Shown: positions 7,960 to 15,421 of the stretch, piece after piece
Numbering within the stretch: the first letter of the stretch is position 1
Layout: every line of letters starts with the position of its first letter
Source: Bacteroidia bacterium
GTDB taxonomy: Bacteria; Bacteroidota; Bacteroidia; SXHM01
NCBI GenBank assembly: GCA_022072225.1
Contig: JAJVIC010000013.1
Span: forward strand, 35,821 to 99,820
DNA: 64,000 nucleotides
Direction of reading: 5' to 3'
Notes under the pieces: generated by a model
Database searches by the model: none
The model's input: only the letters and a program-made list of their open reading frames with translations
What the model was told of the DNA's origin: nothing
Position numbers and translations under genes: made by a program

Positions 7960-8648
7960 CTAATATAATTTAATCTTGCTGCTGTAAAAATAGATAACGT
8001 GTTTTCTTTCTTTCCGAGAATTAGTTCTTTTTCTAAGTATTCAAAACATTTTAGCATGTTTAAGTTTGATAATGAATACAGTTTTTCTAAATCTTCACAT
8101 TCTGCAAAACGAATTGTATGCCATGGTCTATCAGGATAACAAGAGTATGTATCATCTTCAATTTTAATACCTTTCCCAAATTTGTCATCATTTTTGGATA
8201 TATAAGAAGCCAAAATGATGCCATCTTTAGAAAGAAACTTACCAATCTTTGTTAAAATCTCATTCTGTTCCTCCCTTAAAAATAAATGTAAAAAATAATG
8301 CAAAATTATTACTTCGTATTTCTCATTTTCTGGTAGCACCTTTTCTATGGAATAAACATTTGATTGAATTACATTAATATTAGAAATACACTGCTCTGTT
8401 ATATCTTTCTTTAAAAACTGAACTGCAATTTTAGACGATTCTATCCCGTTAAAGTATGCTGATGGAAATTTTTTTGAATAAAATAAAACATCCCTACCAT
8501 ATCCACACCCTAACACTAATACTTTTTGGTTGTTTTTTAGATAATCCAATGCCTTATTTGAAAAAATACTTGATTCTACTCCATATCTTTTTTTTCCAAA
8601 AAAATACAAGGATTCCCATTTTTCTATTCTCTCGTCTATTGTCATCAT
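7956..8648 (-). CDS. class I SAM-dependent methyltransferase
   Basis: This 230-aa protein has Rossmann motif I VLVLGCGYGRD (residues ~43-53), an acidic end of strand 2 (FNGIESS) and the motif IV region KYEVIILHYFLHLF. The later stretch PWHTIRFAECEDLEKLY resembles TehB/Tam-like small-molecule methyltransferases. It overlaps the radical SAM gene by 4 bp and directly abuts the 486-aa membrane protein gene with no gap. Co-translation with a radical SAM enzyme suggests they act on one substrate, possibly the ligand of the linked transporter. The substrate is not predictable from sequence. Confidence 0.87.
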   Translation of the reverse strand: MMTIDERIEKWESLYFFGKKRYGVESSIFSNKALDYLKNNQKVLVLGCGYGRDVLFYSKKFPSAYFNGIESSKIAVQFLKKDITEQCISNINVIQSNVYSIEKVLPENEKYEVIILHYFLHLFLREEQNEILTKIGKFLSKDGIILASYISKNDDKFGKGIKIEDDTYSCYPDRPWHTIRFAECEDLEKLYSLSNLNMLKCFEYLEKELILGKKENTLSIFTAARLNYIR

Positions 8649-10109
8649 TTAAAAATTATTAAATGAAGCTATCCAAATATCTTTTGACCTTTTAACTTTC
8701 TGACAATTAAAAAAAGTGTTACTAAATTCCTCATTGAAAATTTTTGTAATTTCTTTTTCAAAATCTAAAGATGTGTATAAATATTTTGGATTAGAATTAT
8801 TCCAATAATTTTTAAAGAGATAATTAAAATTTTCAATTTCTCTCACCAGTTCAAATGAATAATGGTATAAATGTCTATCTGTATTACTGAATCGCTCATC
8901 AAATTTTACGATAGCTTCATTATCTAATAATGCAGTTCCTTCATCTACCCAGTTGCTAAGCAAATTTTTACCAACTTCAAAATTTTGCATACCAAAAGTA
9001 ATGCTAAAGGAGTGGCGGAATAATATTCTATATTGTAACTTGTATTCTTGGCTGATACTAACTAACCAATATAAATAAAATAAATCTTTTATAGCTCTTC
9101 TAATATCGTCATTTGGGATATTGCTTTTTAAATATTTTTCATCAATTTTTGGTGGAGAATCATCAGATAGTAAAATCATATTCTCAATTTCGAGATTATT
9201 AAGTTTAACTTTTTGAAGTGCTTCAATGAAGATTGTAAACTTAGTTTCACCATCATGTAATTCATTTTCCTCCATATTAAGAAATGGATATATAAAAACC
9301 CTTTTAAGGTCTTTTCTTAAAAAATGAAAAGGTCGGATTTCAAAAAGCGGAAGTTTAAAATGTGCTAAATGATATGGTAAGCTCTTTAAAAATCGAATAA
9401 TCTTTAATTTATTATCATTATCTCTTACCTTTAAATATCCATTTAAATCTATATTCTTACTAATATATTCGGTTCCATTTAACAAATCTGAAATATCGCC
9501 ATAACTTATGGTAAGCCAACTCATTTTTATACTATCTAAAATAACTTTAAAGTCTTCAATCTTAGACTTGACAAAATCATAAGACATTTTATTTTGAGTT
9601 GTCTGAGATATATCCTTTTTGTCATTTATACTTAATCGTAAAAAATCTGTCTTTATCCTGATAAAAGAAAATCCTTGTTCACCTTCAGTAATTGGCTCAT
9701 AAGTTGACCTTAATTTTGATAAAAGTAGATTACTATGAACATTCAAAAAATATGACTTGTGGTTAATATTTTTTATCAAAGATTGGAGTATTTCAGATGT
9801 CTTTTCATTGCCACGAATACCATTTCTAATCCAATTTTTGTAATTTGCTATGCTACTCACTAAGAGTAAATATACCCCAATAGTTAAATAACAAAGTGAA
9901 CAGTAAATATGATGCTTGCAAATGTTGTAACTAAATACATTCCAAATAATGATAGGGGCATCTTGATTTGGGAAAAATAATTCCTTTTTAAATAAAGTTA
10001 TATATAAGAGAACTAATAAAACAATAAATAAAAGTGCAATGGAAATTCCGTATTTCTGATGGAGACGAAATATTTGTCTTATAGAACGAAAATAAGGAAT
10101 ATCTGCCAT
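8649..10109 (-). CDS. membrane-anchored protein of unknown family
   Basis: This 486-aa protein has two hydrophobic segments near the N-terminus (IALLFIVLLVLLYITLF, then CSLCYLTIGVYLLLVSSI), so it is an inner-membrane protein with a ~390-residue soluble domain. That domain is helical and Lys/Asp/Asn-rich, and I do not recognise it. With both segments spanning, N- and C-termini would lie on the same, probably cytoplasmic, side. The gene touches both neighbours with zero-gap junctions (binding protein upstream, methyltransferase downstream), so it is an integral part of the operon. Its DNA is very AT-rich. A role as sensor or platform linking the binding protein to the enzymes is only a guess. 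Confidence 0.75.
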   Translation of the reverse strand: MADIPYFRSIRQIFRLHQKYGISIALLFIVLLVLLYITLFKKELFFPNQDAPIIIWNVFSYNICKHHIYCSLCYLTIGVYLLLVSSIANYKNWIRNGIRGNEKTSEILQSLIKNINHKSYFLNVHSNLLLSKLRSTYEPITEGEQGFSFIRIKTDFLRLSINDKKDISQTTQNKMSYDFVKSKIEDFKVILDSIKMSWLTISYGDISDLLNGTEYISKNIDLNGYLKVRDNDNKLKIIRFLKSLPYHLAHFKLPLFEIRPFHFLRKDLKRVFIYPFLNMEENELHDGETKFTIFIEALQKVKLNNLEIENMILLSDDSPPKIDEKYLKSNIPNDDIRRAIKDLFYLYWLVSISQEYKLQYRILFRHSFSITFGMQNFEVGKNLLSNWVDEGTALLDNEAIVKFDERFSNTDRHLYHYSFELVREIENFNYLFKNYWNNSNPKYLYTSLDFEKEITKIFNEEFSNTFFNCQKVKRSKDIWIASFNNF

Positions 10110-11219
10110 CTATTCTATAATTACACTTTTTCCCTCTTTTATAGTTTTTTTGTCAAAAGTCTTTCCCGATGCATTATTATTTCCGTCAAAATTGGAAATA
10201 CCTGTAGCACCTTTGTAATCTTTAATTTGCAGTATACTCTTTCTAATATTTTCACCATCTAAATGGGTTGATTTATTAATTGCTTCAACTGCTATCTTAA
10301 AAGCATCATAACAATAAACAGCATAATTTTCAACTTCTATTCCATATCTTTCTTTATATTTTCTCGAAAAATCTTCAAATTCAGTTCCGGTATATTGCCC
10401 GAATGTTGTATATAAAATTCCGTTTGAAGCAGAACCACCGGCTGTAATGAATTCAGGTGTATCATAAACATCTGCTCCAAATACTTGGGATTCTATACCT
10501 AATTCTTTTATTTGCTTTACTAAAATTCCTGCCTCTTTAGGATAAAGGGGGGCATAGATAGCATCTGTGGTGTTTTCTTTGATTTTTTGTAATATAGTTT
10601 TAAAATCAATTGAATTTGGTGCAACTCCATAAACCTCTTGAATCTGCCCTCCTTTTTTTGGGAAATCTCTTAAAAAAGCTTCTTTTAAACCCTCTCCCCA
10701 AGCATTTTGAACATATACAACAGAAACTCTTTTTTTACCCAAAGCAATAGCCCAATCTACTGTAATTAGTGATTGGATTTCATCAGACGGCATAATTCTG
10801 AAAATATAAGGTCCTGCGTCACCAACCTTTGTTGCGGTTGAACCAGAAGAAAGCAAAGGGACTTTTTTCTCATTAAGTATCGGTGCAATAGCTAAAGTAA
10901 CATTACTCGCAGGAGAACCCACTATCATATTAACCTTATCAATATTAATTAATTTATTCATTGCGCTAACACCAGTTGAAGGGTCAGCTTTATCATCTTC
11001 ATATATAACTGTAATATTACTATCATTGATTTCTTCTAATGCTAAATCTGTAGCTCTTTTCTGCATTGCGCCCCAAGTTGCAACATCACCTGTAAGCGGT
11101 GTAATTATTCCAATCTTTATTTTTTTTTCTCTTACCACTGTTTTTTGATGACATGAATTGCATCCCATGAAAGCAAATACAATTATTGAAAGTGTGATTA
11201 AGATTTTTAATTTTCTCAT
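10110..11219 (-). CDS. Liv-type periplasmic binding lipoprotein
   Basis: This 369-aa substrate-binding protein belongs to the Leu/Ile/Val/amide type (periplasmic-binding family 6). The N-terminus has a lipobox ending FMGC, so the mature protein is acylated at Cys20 and tethered to a membrane. The fold's hallmarks are visible: IKIGIITPLTGDVATWG, the AMNKLINIDKVNMIVGSPAS segment and VPLLSSGSTAT (ligand-contacting Ser/Thr), then KRVSVVYVQNAWGEGLKEAF. It lies between the ATPase genes and the membrane-protein gene and shares the higher AT content of the genes downstream, as if part of an exchanged specificity cassette. Confidence 0.9.
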   Translation of the reverse strand: MRKLKILITLSIIVFAFMGCNSCHQKTVVREKKIKIGIITPLTGDVATWGAMQKRATDLALEEINDSNITVIYEDDKADPSTGVSAMNKLINIDKVNMIVGSPASNVTLAIAPILNEKKVPLLSSGSTATKVGDAGPYIFRIMPSDEIQSLITVDWAIALGKKRVSVVYVQNAWGEGLKEAFLRDFPKKGGQIQEVYGVAPNSIDFKTILQKIKENTTDAIYAPLYPKEAGILVKQIKELGIESQVFGADVYDTPEFITAGGSASNGILYTTFGQYTGTEFEDFSRKYKERYGIEVENYAVYCYDAFKIAVEAINKSTHLDGENIRKSILQIKDYKGATGISNFDGNNNASGKTFDKKTIKEGKSVIIE

Positions 11220-11234
11220 GATATATTGATTTAT

Positions 11235-11936
11235 TTAAACAAATATTGAATTCATTTCAATAACATTAAATTTTTCATTCACTTCCATTTGATTAAGAAT
11301 CTTGCCAAGTTTCAAACCTATTATTCTGTTCGCAATCCTTATACTTTCTTTAACCCGGTGTTCAACAATCAATAAAGTAATTCCACTTTTTTGGTTTAGA
11401 ACCTTCAAATTTTCAGCAACGAATGTAAGATTCTTCTCTGATAAACCAGAAAAAGGTTCATCAACTAATACCATTTTCGGCTGGTGCAATGTCGCCATTG
11501 CCAAAGTGAGCAAAGTCTTTTCTCCTCCACTTAGTTTCATGGGTGTTTGTTGCAGGTGTGGCGCTAATGATGTGAAGATGGAGAGTGCCTGTTCGGTTCG
11601 TTGCCTCAATGTATTGTTATCAAGCGTTAAGCCAGCCATTTCCAAGTTTTCTTTCACGGTGAGGTCGTCAAATAGGTTGTTCTTCTGGGGTATGAAGAGC
11701 AAGCCTTTTTTCAAAAGTGTTGCTGTTGGTTTGCCTGTTATGTTTTCTCCGTTAAAAAATATTTGTCCGTTGCTCCATTGCGGCAACATGCCGTAAATGG
11801 CTTTGAGCAAAGTTGATTTTCCGCTGCCGTTGCTTCCTGCAAGCAAAACAATTTCACCCTGCTTCACTTCAAGCGAAACATCAAAAAGCACTTGCTTTTT
11901 TCCGTAGCCGGTTGATATGTTTTCTACTCTCAACAT
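11235..11936 (-). CDS. livF: Liv-type ABC transporter ATPase (LivF family)
   Basis: This 233-aa cytoplasmic ATPase has Walker A GSNGSGKST (residues 34-42), signature LSGGEK (135-140), Walker B MVLVDE (155-160) and the switch His in IVEHRV. Its length and sequence fit LivF, which pairs with LivG to drive the LivH/LivM channel. It starts 5 bp after the LivG gene. All catalytic residues seem intact, so transport should be functional. Confidence 0.92.
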   Translation of the reverse strand: MLRVENISTGYGKKQVLFDVSLEVKQGEIVLLAGSNGSGKSTLLKAIYGMLPQWSNGQIFFNGENITGKPTATLLKKGLLFIPQKNNLFDDLTVKENLEMAGLTLDNNTLRQRTEQALSIFTSLAPHLQQTPMKLSGGEKTLLTLAMATLHQPKMVLVDEPFSGLSEKNLTFVAENLKVLNQKSGITLLIVEHRVKESIRIANRIIGLKLGKILNQMEVNEKFNVIEMNSIFV

Positions 11937-11941
11937 GGTTA

Positions 11942-12694
11942 TCAGATATATGCCTCCATTACTGTTTTGTCAGCCCGAAGCGATTCTACATTAGCAAAGT
12001 CGGAAATTTTTCCATCGTGCAAAAAGAAAATTTTGTCGGCAACCTCCGAAATGAAATCGGTGTTGTGTTCAATCAGCAAAATGGTTTTGCCTTGCTCTTT
12101 CATTTGCTTGATGAGTGTTGCAATCCTGTTGCGATATTCGGGTTGAATACCTGCAACGGGTTCGTCAAGTAGCAAAAGCATTGCACCGTTTGCCACACAA
12201 CAAGCCAACGAAAGAAGTTTCTGCTGTCCGTAAGAAATTTCACCCGCAAAGGAATCTATCACATCTGATAAAAAATATTTCTCCGCAATTGCATCTGGAG
12301 TCCTTTCATTATAAACCAATTTATCTAAAACATTTCCTCTGAAGTTCAACATTGCATTGAAGATATTATCCGTAGGATTATTCTTCATTGCCAGAATAAT
12401 ATTATCCCTTACCGTAAGTTTGGTAATGAGCCGTAAGTCCTGAAAGGTTCTGCCAATGCCTTGTCGGTTTATTTTGTAGGGCTGTTGGTGAGTGAGATTT
12501 TTTTCTCCGAAAAAAATCTCACCGCTTTGCAGTTTGATGAATCCTGAAATGAGATTGAACAAAGTTGTTTTTCCTGCTCCGTTGCTTCCCATTAAAGCGT
12601 AAATCTTGCCTTGCTCTAAAGACAAGGAAATGTCTTTGAGGATTTGCTTTTCGGGGGAAAAGGAGAAGGTGATATGTTTTAATTCTAAACTCAA
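11942..12694 (-). CDS. livG: Liv-type ABC transporter ATPase (LivG family)
   Basis: This 250-aa ATPase has Walker A GSNGAGKTT (36-44), a Q-loop near GRTFQDLRLI, a variant signature ISYGQQ (153-158), Walker B LLLLDEP (173-179) and the H-loop in LLIEHNTDF. The GIGRTFQ element and the YGQQ-type signature are characteristic of the LivG branch. It starts 22 bp after the TPR-like gene and precedes LivF by 5 bp. Confidence 0.92.
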   Translation of the reverse strand: MSLELKHITFSFSPEKQILKDISLSLEQGKIYALMGSNGAGKTTLFNLISGFIKLQSGEIFFGEKNLTHQQPYKINRQGIGRTFQDLRLITKLTVRDNIILAMKNNPTDNIFNAMLNFRGNVLDKLVYNERTPDAIAEKYFLSDVIDSFAGEISYGQQKLLSLACCVANGAMLLLLDEPVAGIQPEYRNRIATLIKQMKEQGKTILLIEHNTDFISEVADKIFFLHDGKISDFANVESLRADKTVMEAYI

Positions 12695-12716
12695 ATTTCA
12701 ATTGCAAAGTAAGTAA

Positions 12717-14267
12717 TTAACTATTCCCCTGTTTCTGTTTTTCAAACATTTCAGTTACTTCTTTTTTCAGTTTGCGAATATCAAGATTCTCCGTGTCATC
12801 TTGCATTAGTGCAACTGTTTCCATTATTTCCTGAACCTTATCAGATTTTATGAGTAGTTCTTCTCTTGCATAATTAAGAATAGCGAGCCAGTTAAGATAT
12901 TGGTTATTTGCATCTTTTGCATCTTCTATAGCCTCCAAATAAAGTTGGCGACCAATAGGATGGTTACCTGTTCTAAAATATAATAGTCCCCTTGTTGCTG
13001 TAATACAGATTTGAGTTGACTTTTGCATTTGATTTAAAGGTGGAACTTTCTCCATGAAGTCCATTGCTTCATCAGTTTTGTTCTCTAATGCTAATGAATA
13101 AATGATGTTATTCAATAGTTGCGCGTCATTAGGATGTGAGATAAGTCCAGCTTTCAAAAAATCCCTTGATGTTTCCTGGTCGTTCATTGTATCTGCAATA
13201 TGTGAACCGAACATTACCGGTCGCTTTGAAAATGGCATATCCAAAAACCAACGGAATGTATTTGTCAAGGCATCATCTAATTTTTCTTTGTTGAAATTGT
13301 CTAATGCTTGTGCTTCAAAGTTGTGTTTTACTTGAAAGTTAGCAGGGTTGATGTCTAATTGGTGGTCTTTTTTTGAAGCCCACTCAACTTGTGCAAGGGA
13401 GTTATCATTGGGTGCTTGCAATGCTTTATAAAATAGTTCCCTGCTTTTTTTCTTGCTTCCGTTTATCATTTCTACAGTTCCTAATGAACTTGCTAATTCT
13501 GTAATACTAAAAGGTGAAAAGTTTTTTGATGAAACCATTTCTGCACCTTTCTTCATAAACCGTGAAGTTCTCTCCCTCAAAGTCGCTAAAGAAATTTCTG
13601 CCGATGTTAACCAAGGGTCAAAGTTTGTGAGTTGACTTTTCCTTAAAATATCATGTGAAAATTCTAAGTCATCGTAGTGTGCAAACAAGCGAACTGCTGA
13701 ACGCAACACGAATCTATTTTCAGGTGCAAGTTGCAAAGCGATTTTCATGGTGTTTAACGCTTGTCGTTGCTGTCCAATGATTGAATAATGCCGTGAAAGT
13801 TCAACCCAAATAATTGGATTAAACTGAAATTGATTTGCTGCTTGTTTCAGCAAATGAATTTTTTCCCAAACCGTTTTGGGATTTACATAAAGAGAAAAGT
13901 CTTCAAGAGAAATATTGTCAAGCTTGAAAGGTTTGCTTGCATCGGGAATACCTTTAGTTATTCTCTCTGCCAATGAAAGTTGAGTTGCCGTTGTTTCATT
14001 TGGTTTTGCCAAAATGAAATTTGCGGCATCAATTACTGTTTTATCTTTTTCAAAACCATTTACAACTGCTGCACTAATCAAATCTCCTGCATGTGCAATT
14101 GTTCTGTTGGTTTTGAAATCTTCAATGTAACTATCAATAGAAAGAGAAATGTCGTGAGTGGGAATTGAACTAATTGGCACATCAAGTTCGCCCAACATGG
14201 CAGTTTTTTTGAAACTCCGCCAATTCGGGATTACTCTTCTGTCTTTATTCTCAAAAAAATTTGCCAC
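12717..14267 (-). CDS. TPR-like helical repeat protein
   Basis: This 516-aa protein has no signal peptide or TM segment. After a short basic N-terminus (ENKDRRVIPNWRSFKKTA), most of the protein is helical repeats with TPR-like spacing, for example FNPIIWVELSRHYSIIGQQRQALNTMKIAL..., SHPNDAQLLNNIIYSLALENKTDEAMDFM and LYFRTGNHPIGRQLYLEAIEDA. TPR proteins are scaffolds for protein-protein contact. The gene begins directly after the kinase stop (zero gap), so kinase and TPR protein are very likely partners, with the TPR protein a plausible scaffold or phosphorylation target. The exact repeat count was not determined. Confidence 0.8.
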   Translation of the reverse strand: MANFFENKDRRVIPNWRSFKKTAMLGELDVPISSIPTHDISLSIDSYIEDFKTNRTIAHAGDLISAAVVNGFEKDKTVIDAANFILAKPNETTATQLSLAERITKGIPDASKPFKLDNISLEDFSLYVNPKTVWEKIHLLKQAANQFQFNPIIWVELSRHYSIIGQQRQALNTMKIALQLAPENRFVLRSAVRLFAHYDDLEFSHDILRKSQLTNFDPWLTSAEISLATLRERTSRFMKKGAEMVSSKNFSPFSITELASSLGTVEMINGSKKKSRELFYKALQAPNDNSLAQVEWASKKDHQLDINPANFQVKHNFEAQALDNFNKEKLDDALTNTFRWFLDMPFSKRPVMFGSHIADTMNDQETSRDFLKAGLISHPNDAQLLNNIIYSLALENKTDEAMDFMEKVPPLNQMQKSTQICITATRGLLYFRTGNHPIGRQLYLEAIEDAKDANNQYLNWLAILNYAREELLIKSDKVQEIMETVALMQDDTENLDIRKLKKEVTEMFEKQKQGNS

Positions 14268-15314
14268 TTAGTTTTTAGTTTGATATTCAGCCTTTAGTTT
14301 TAGTAAGTCAAATCTTGAAACAAATCTTTCCATATTGAAATTGCTTCCAACCATTTCAATGTTTTTGGGGTGTCCTCTCTCGTCAGGAAAGGGAAAACAG
14401 AGTTGTTCAACCAAAAGAGAAATCTCTTTTTTGAAATACGGGTCTTGAATATTTTCCCGAAACTCTACGATTGCATTTGCAAATCCGTCAGCGATATAGG
14501 GTTTTATTTCTTCAAACGCACCTCTCCATCTTTCCCAACGAAAATTTTCGGGAATGTGTTTGAGTAAAAGTGCTGACATGCTGATTCCTGAAAAGTAAAA
14601 AACTACCATGCTCCCTAACAAGTAACAGTCGGTTGCGAATACTCTTTTGTTCCAGTCGTTGTCATAGTAGTTATACATTATTTCAGGTGGAGCATAATTG
14701 ATGTCGCCTGTGAAGGGCATACGATTGTATGGTCCATCAAGGTCGCTGCAAATTGACCTGCCTAAGTCGCCAAGTTTTGATTCCTTTTTGTAAAGCAGAA
14801 TGTTAGAAGGTTTTAAGTCCTGATGGGAAACATCAATTGCATGAAGCTGTTTTAAACCTACTGCGATGTCATGAAGTGAATGTAGTTTCCAAGCAAAATC
14901 CAGTTTCCGTGAATATTCAAGTTGAGTTCTTACATCTCCATCAGCCAATTCAAAAATCAGATATGGAACAATGGAAATAGAATGGTTGGGAATTATTTCC
15001 TGACCAGCTTCCATTACAAATGCAACTTTGGTAACATGCTTATCTCTGCAATGATTGGAAAGGTCTCTTTCGTATTGGTATGCTGTAATCATGTCGCCCA
15101 TGATGTCAACTATTTCCTTGCCGGGTTCTGAAAGCTGAAAAAATTTTGCAAAGTCAAATGCTTTTAAAAAGCAAACAACACCATCCTTTTCAACTTTGTA
15201 ACAAACAGAAAAAAATGAACCTGTTGAATGGTCAGCTTTGGTGAGCTTCTCAACTACAGTCCAACCCGTTTTCAAGGTTATTCCGAGTAAATTATGTGCA
15301 GCGTTTGTCTCCAT
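14268..15314 (-). CDS. eukaryotic-type Ser/Thr protein kinase
   Basis: This 348-aa cytoplasmic kinase has no TM segment or extra sensor domain. Key residues are present: Lys51 (CFLKAFDF), catalytic loop HQDLKPSN with Asp166 and Asn171, metal-binding Asp183 in GDLGRS (DLG in place of DFG), an APPE motif at 208-211 and the helix-F Asp229 (ATDCYLLG). The glycine loop (KADHSTGSFF) is degenerate. It should be catalytically active. It is the first gene of the ten-gene operon, 23 bp downstream of a TAnnTTTG box, and abuts the TPR gene. A soluble kinase opening a solute-transport operon suggests phosphorylation-based gating or signalling. Confidence 0.9.
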   Translation of the reverse strand: METNAAHNLLGITLKTGWTVVEKLTKADHSTGSFFSVCYKVEKDGVVCFLKAFDFAKFFQLSEPGKEIVDIMGDMITAYQYERDLSNHCRDKHVTKVAFVMEAGQEIIPNHSISIVPYLIFELADGDVRTQLEYSRKLDFAWKLHSLHDIAVGLKQLHAIDVSHQDLKPSNILLYKKESKLGDLGRSICSDLDGPYNRMPFTGDINYAPPEIMYNYYDNDWNKRVFATDCYLLGSMVVFYFSGISMSALLLKHIPENFRWERWRGAFEEIKPYIADGFANAIVEFRENIQDPYFKKEISLLVEQLCFPFPDERGHPKNIEMVGSNFNMERFVSRFDLLKLKAEYQTKN

Positions 15315-15336
15315 TTAAGTGTAAAAATTAGTGATT

Positions 15337-15344
15337 CAAAGATA
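15337..15344 (-). promoter_or_regulatory. promoter -7 box of the kinase/ABC operon
   Basis: On the minus strand TATCTTTG matches TAnnTTTG and lies 23 bp before the kinase ATG, giving a short 5' leader. A TTTA about 17 bp upstream could serve as a poor -33 element. This is the only good promoter-like site found ahead of the ten genes. Confidence 0.55.
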
Positions 15345-15421
15345 GAAGTGATGGTTTTAATAAAGCGGTGGCAATTGCACTCATGTTATTTTCCACGCAA
15401 AATAAGTTGAACTGTGTTCGA

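Noticed and set aside
6793..8648. RiPP biosynthesis cluster
   Set aside because: A radical SAM/methyltransferase pair fits, but no small precursor-peptide gene or peptidase was seen in the operon. This remains only a possibility.
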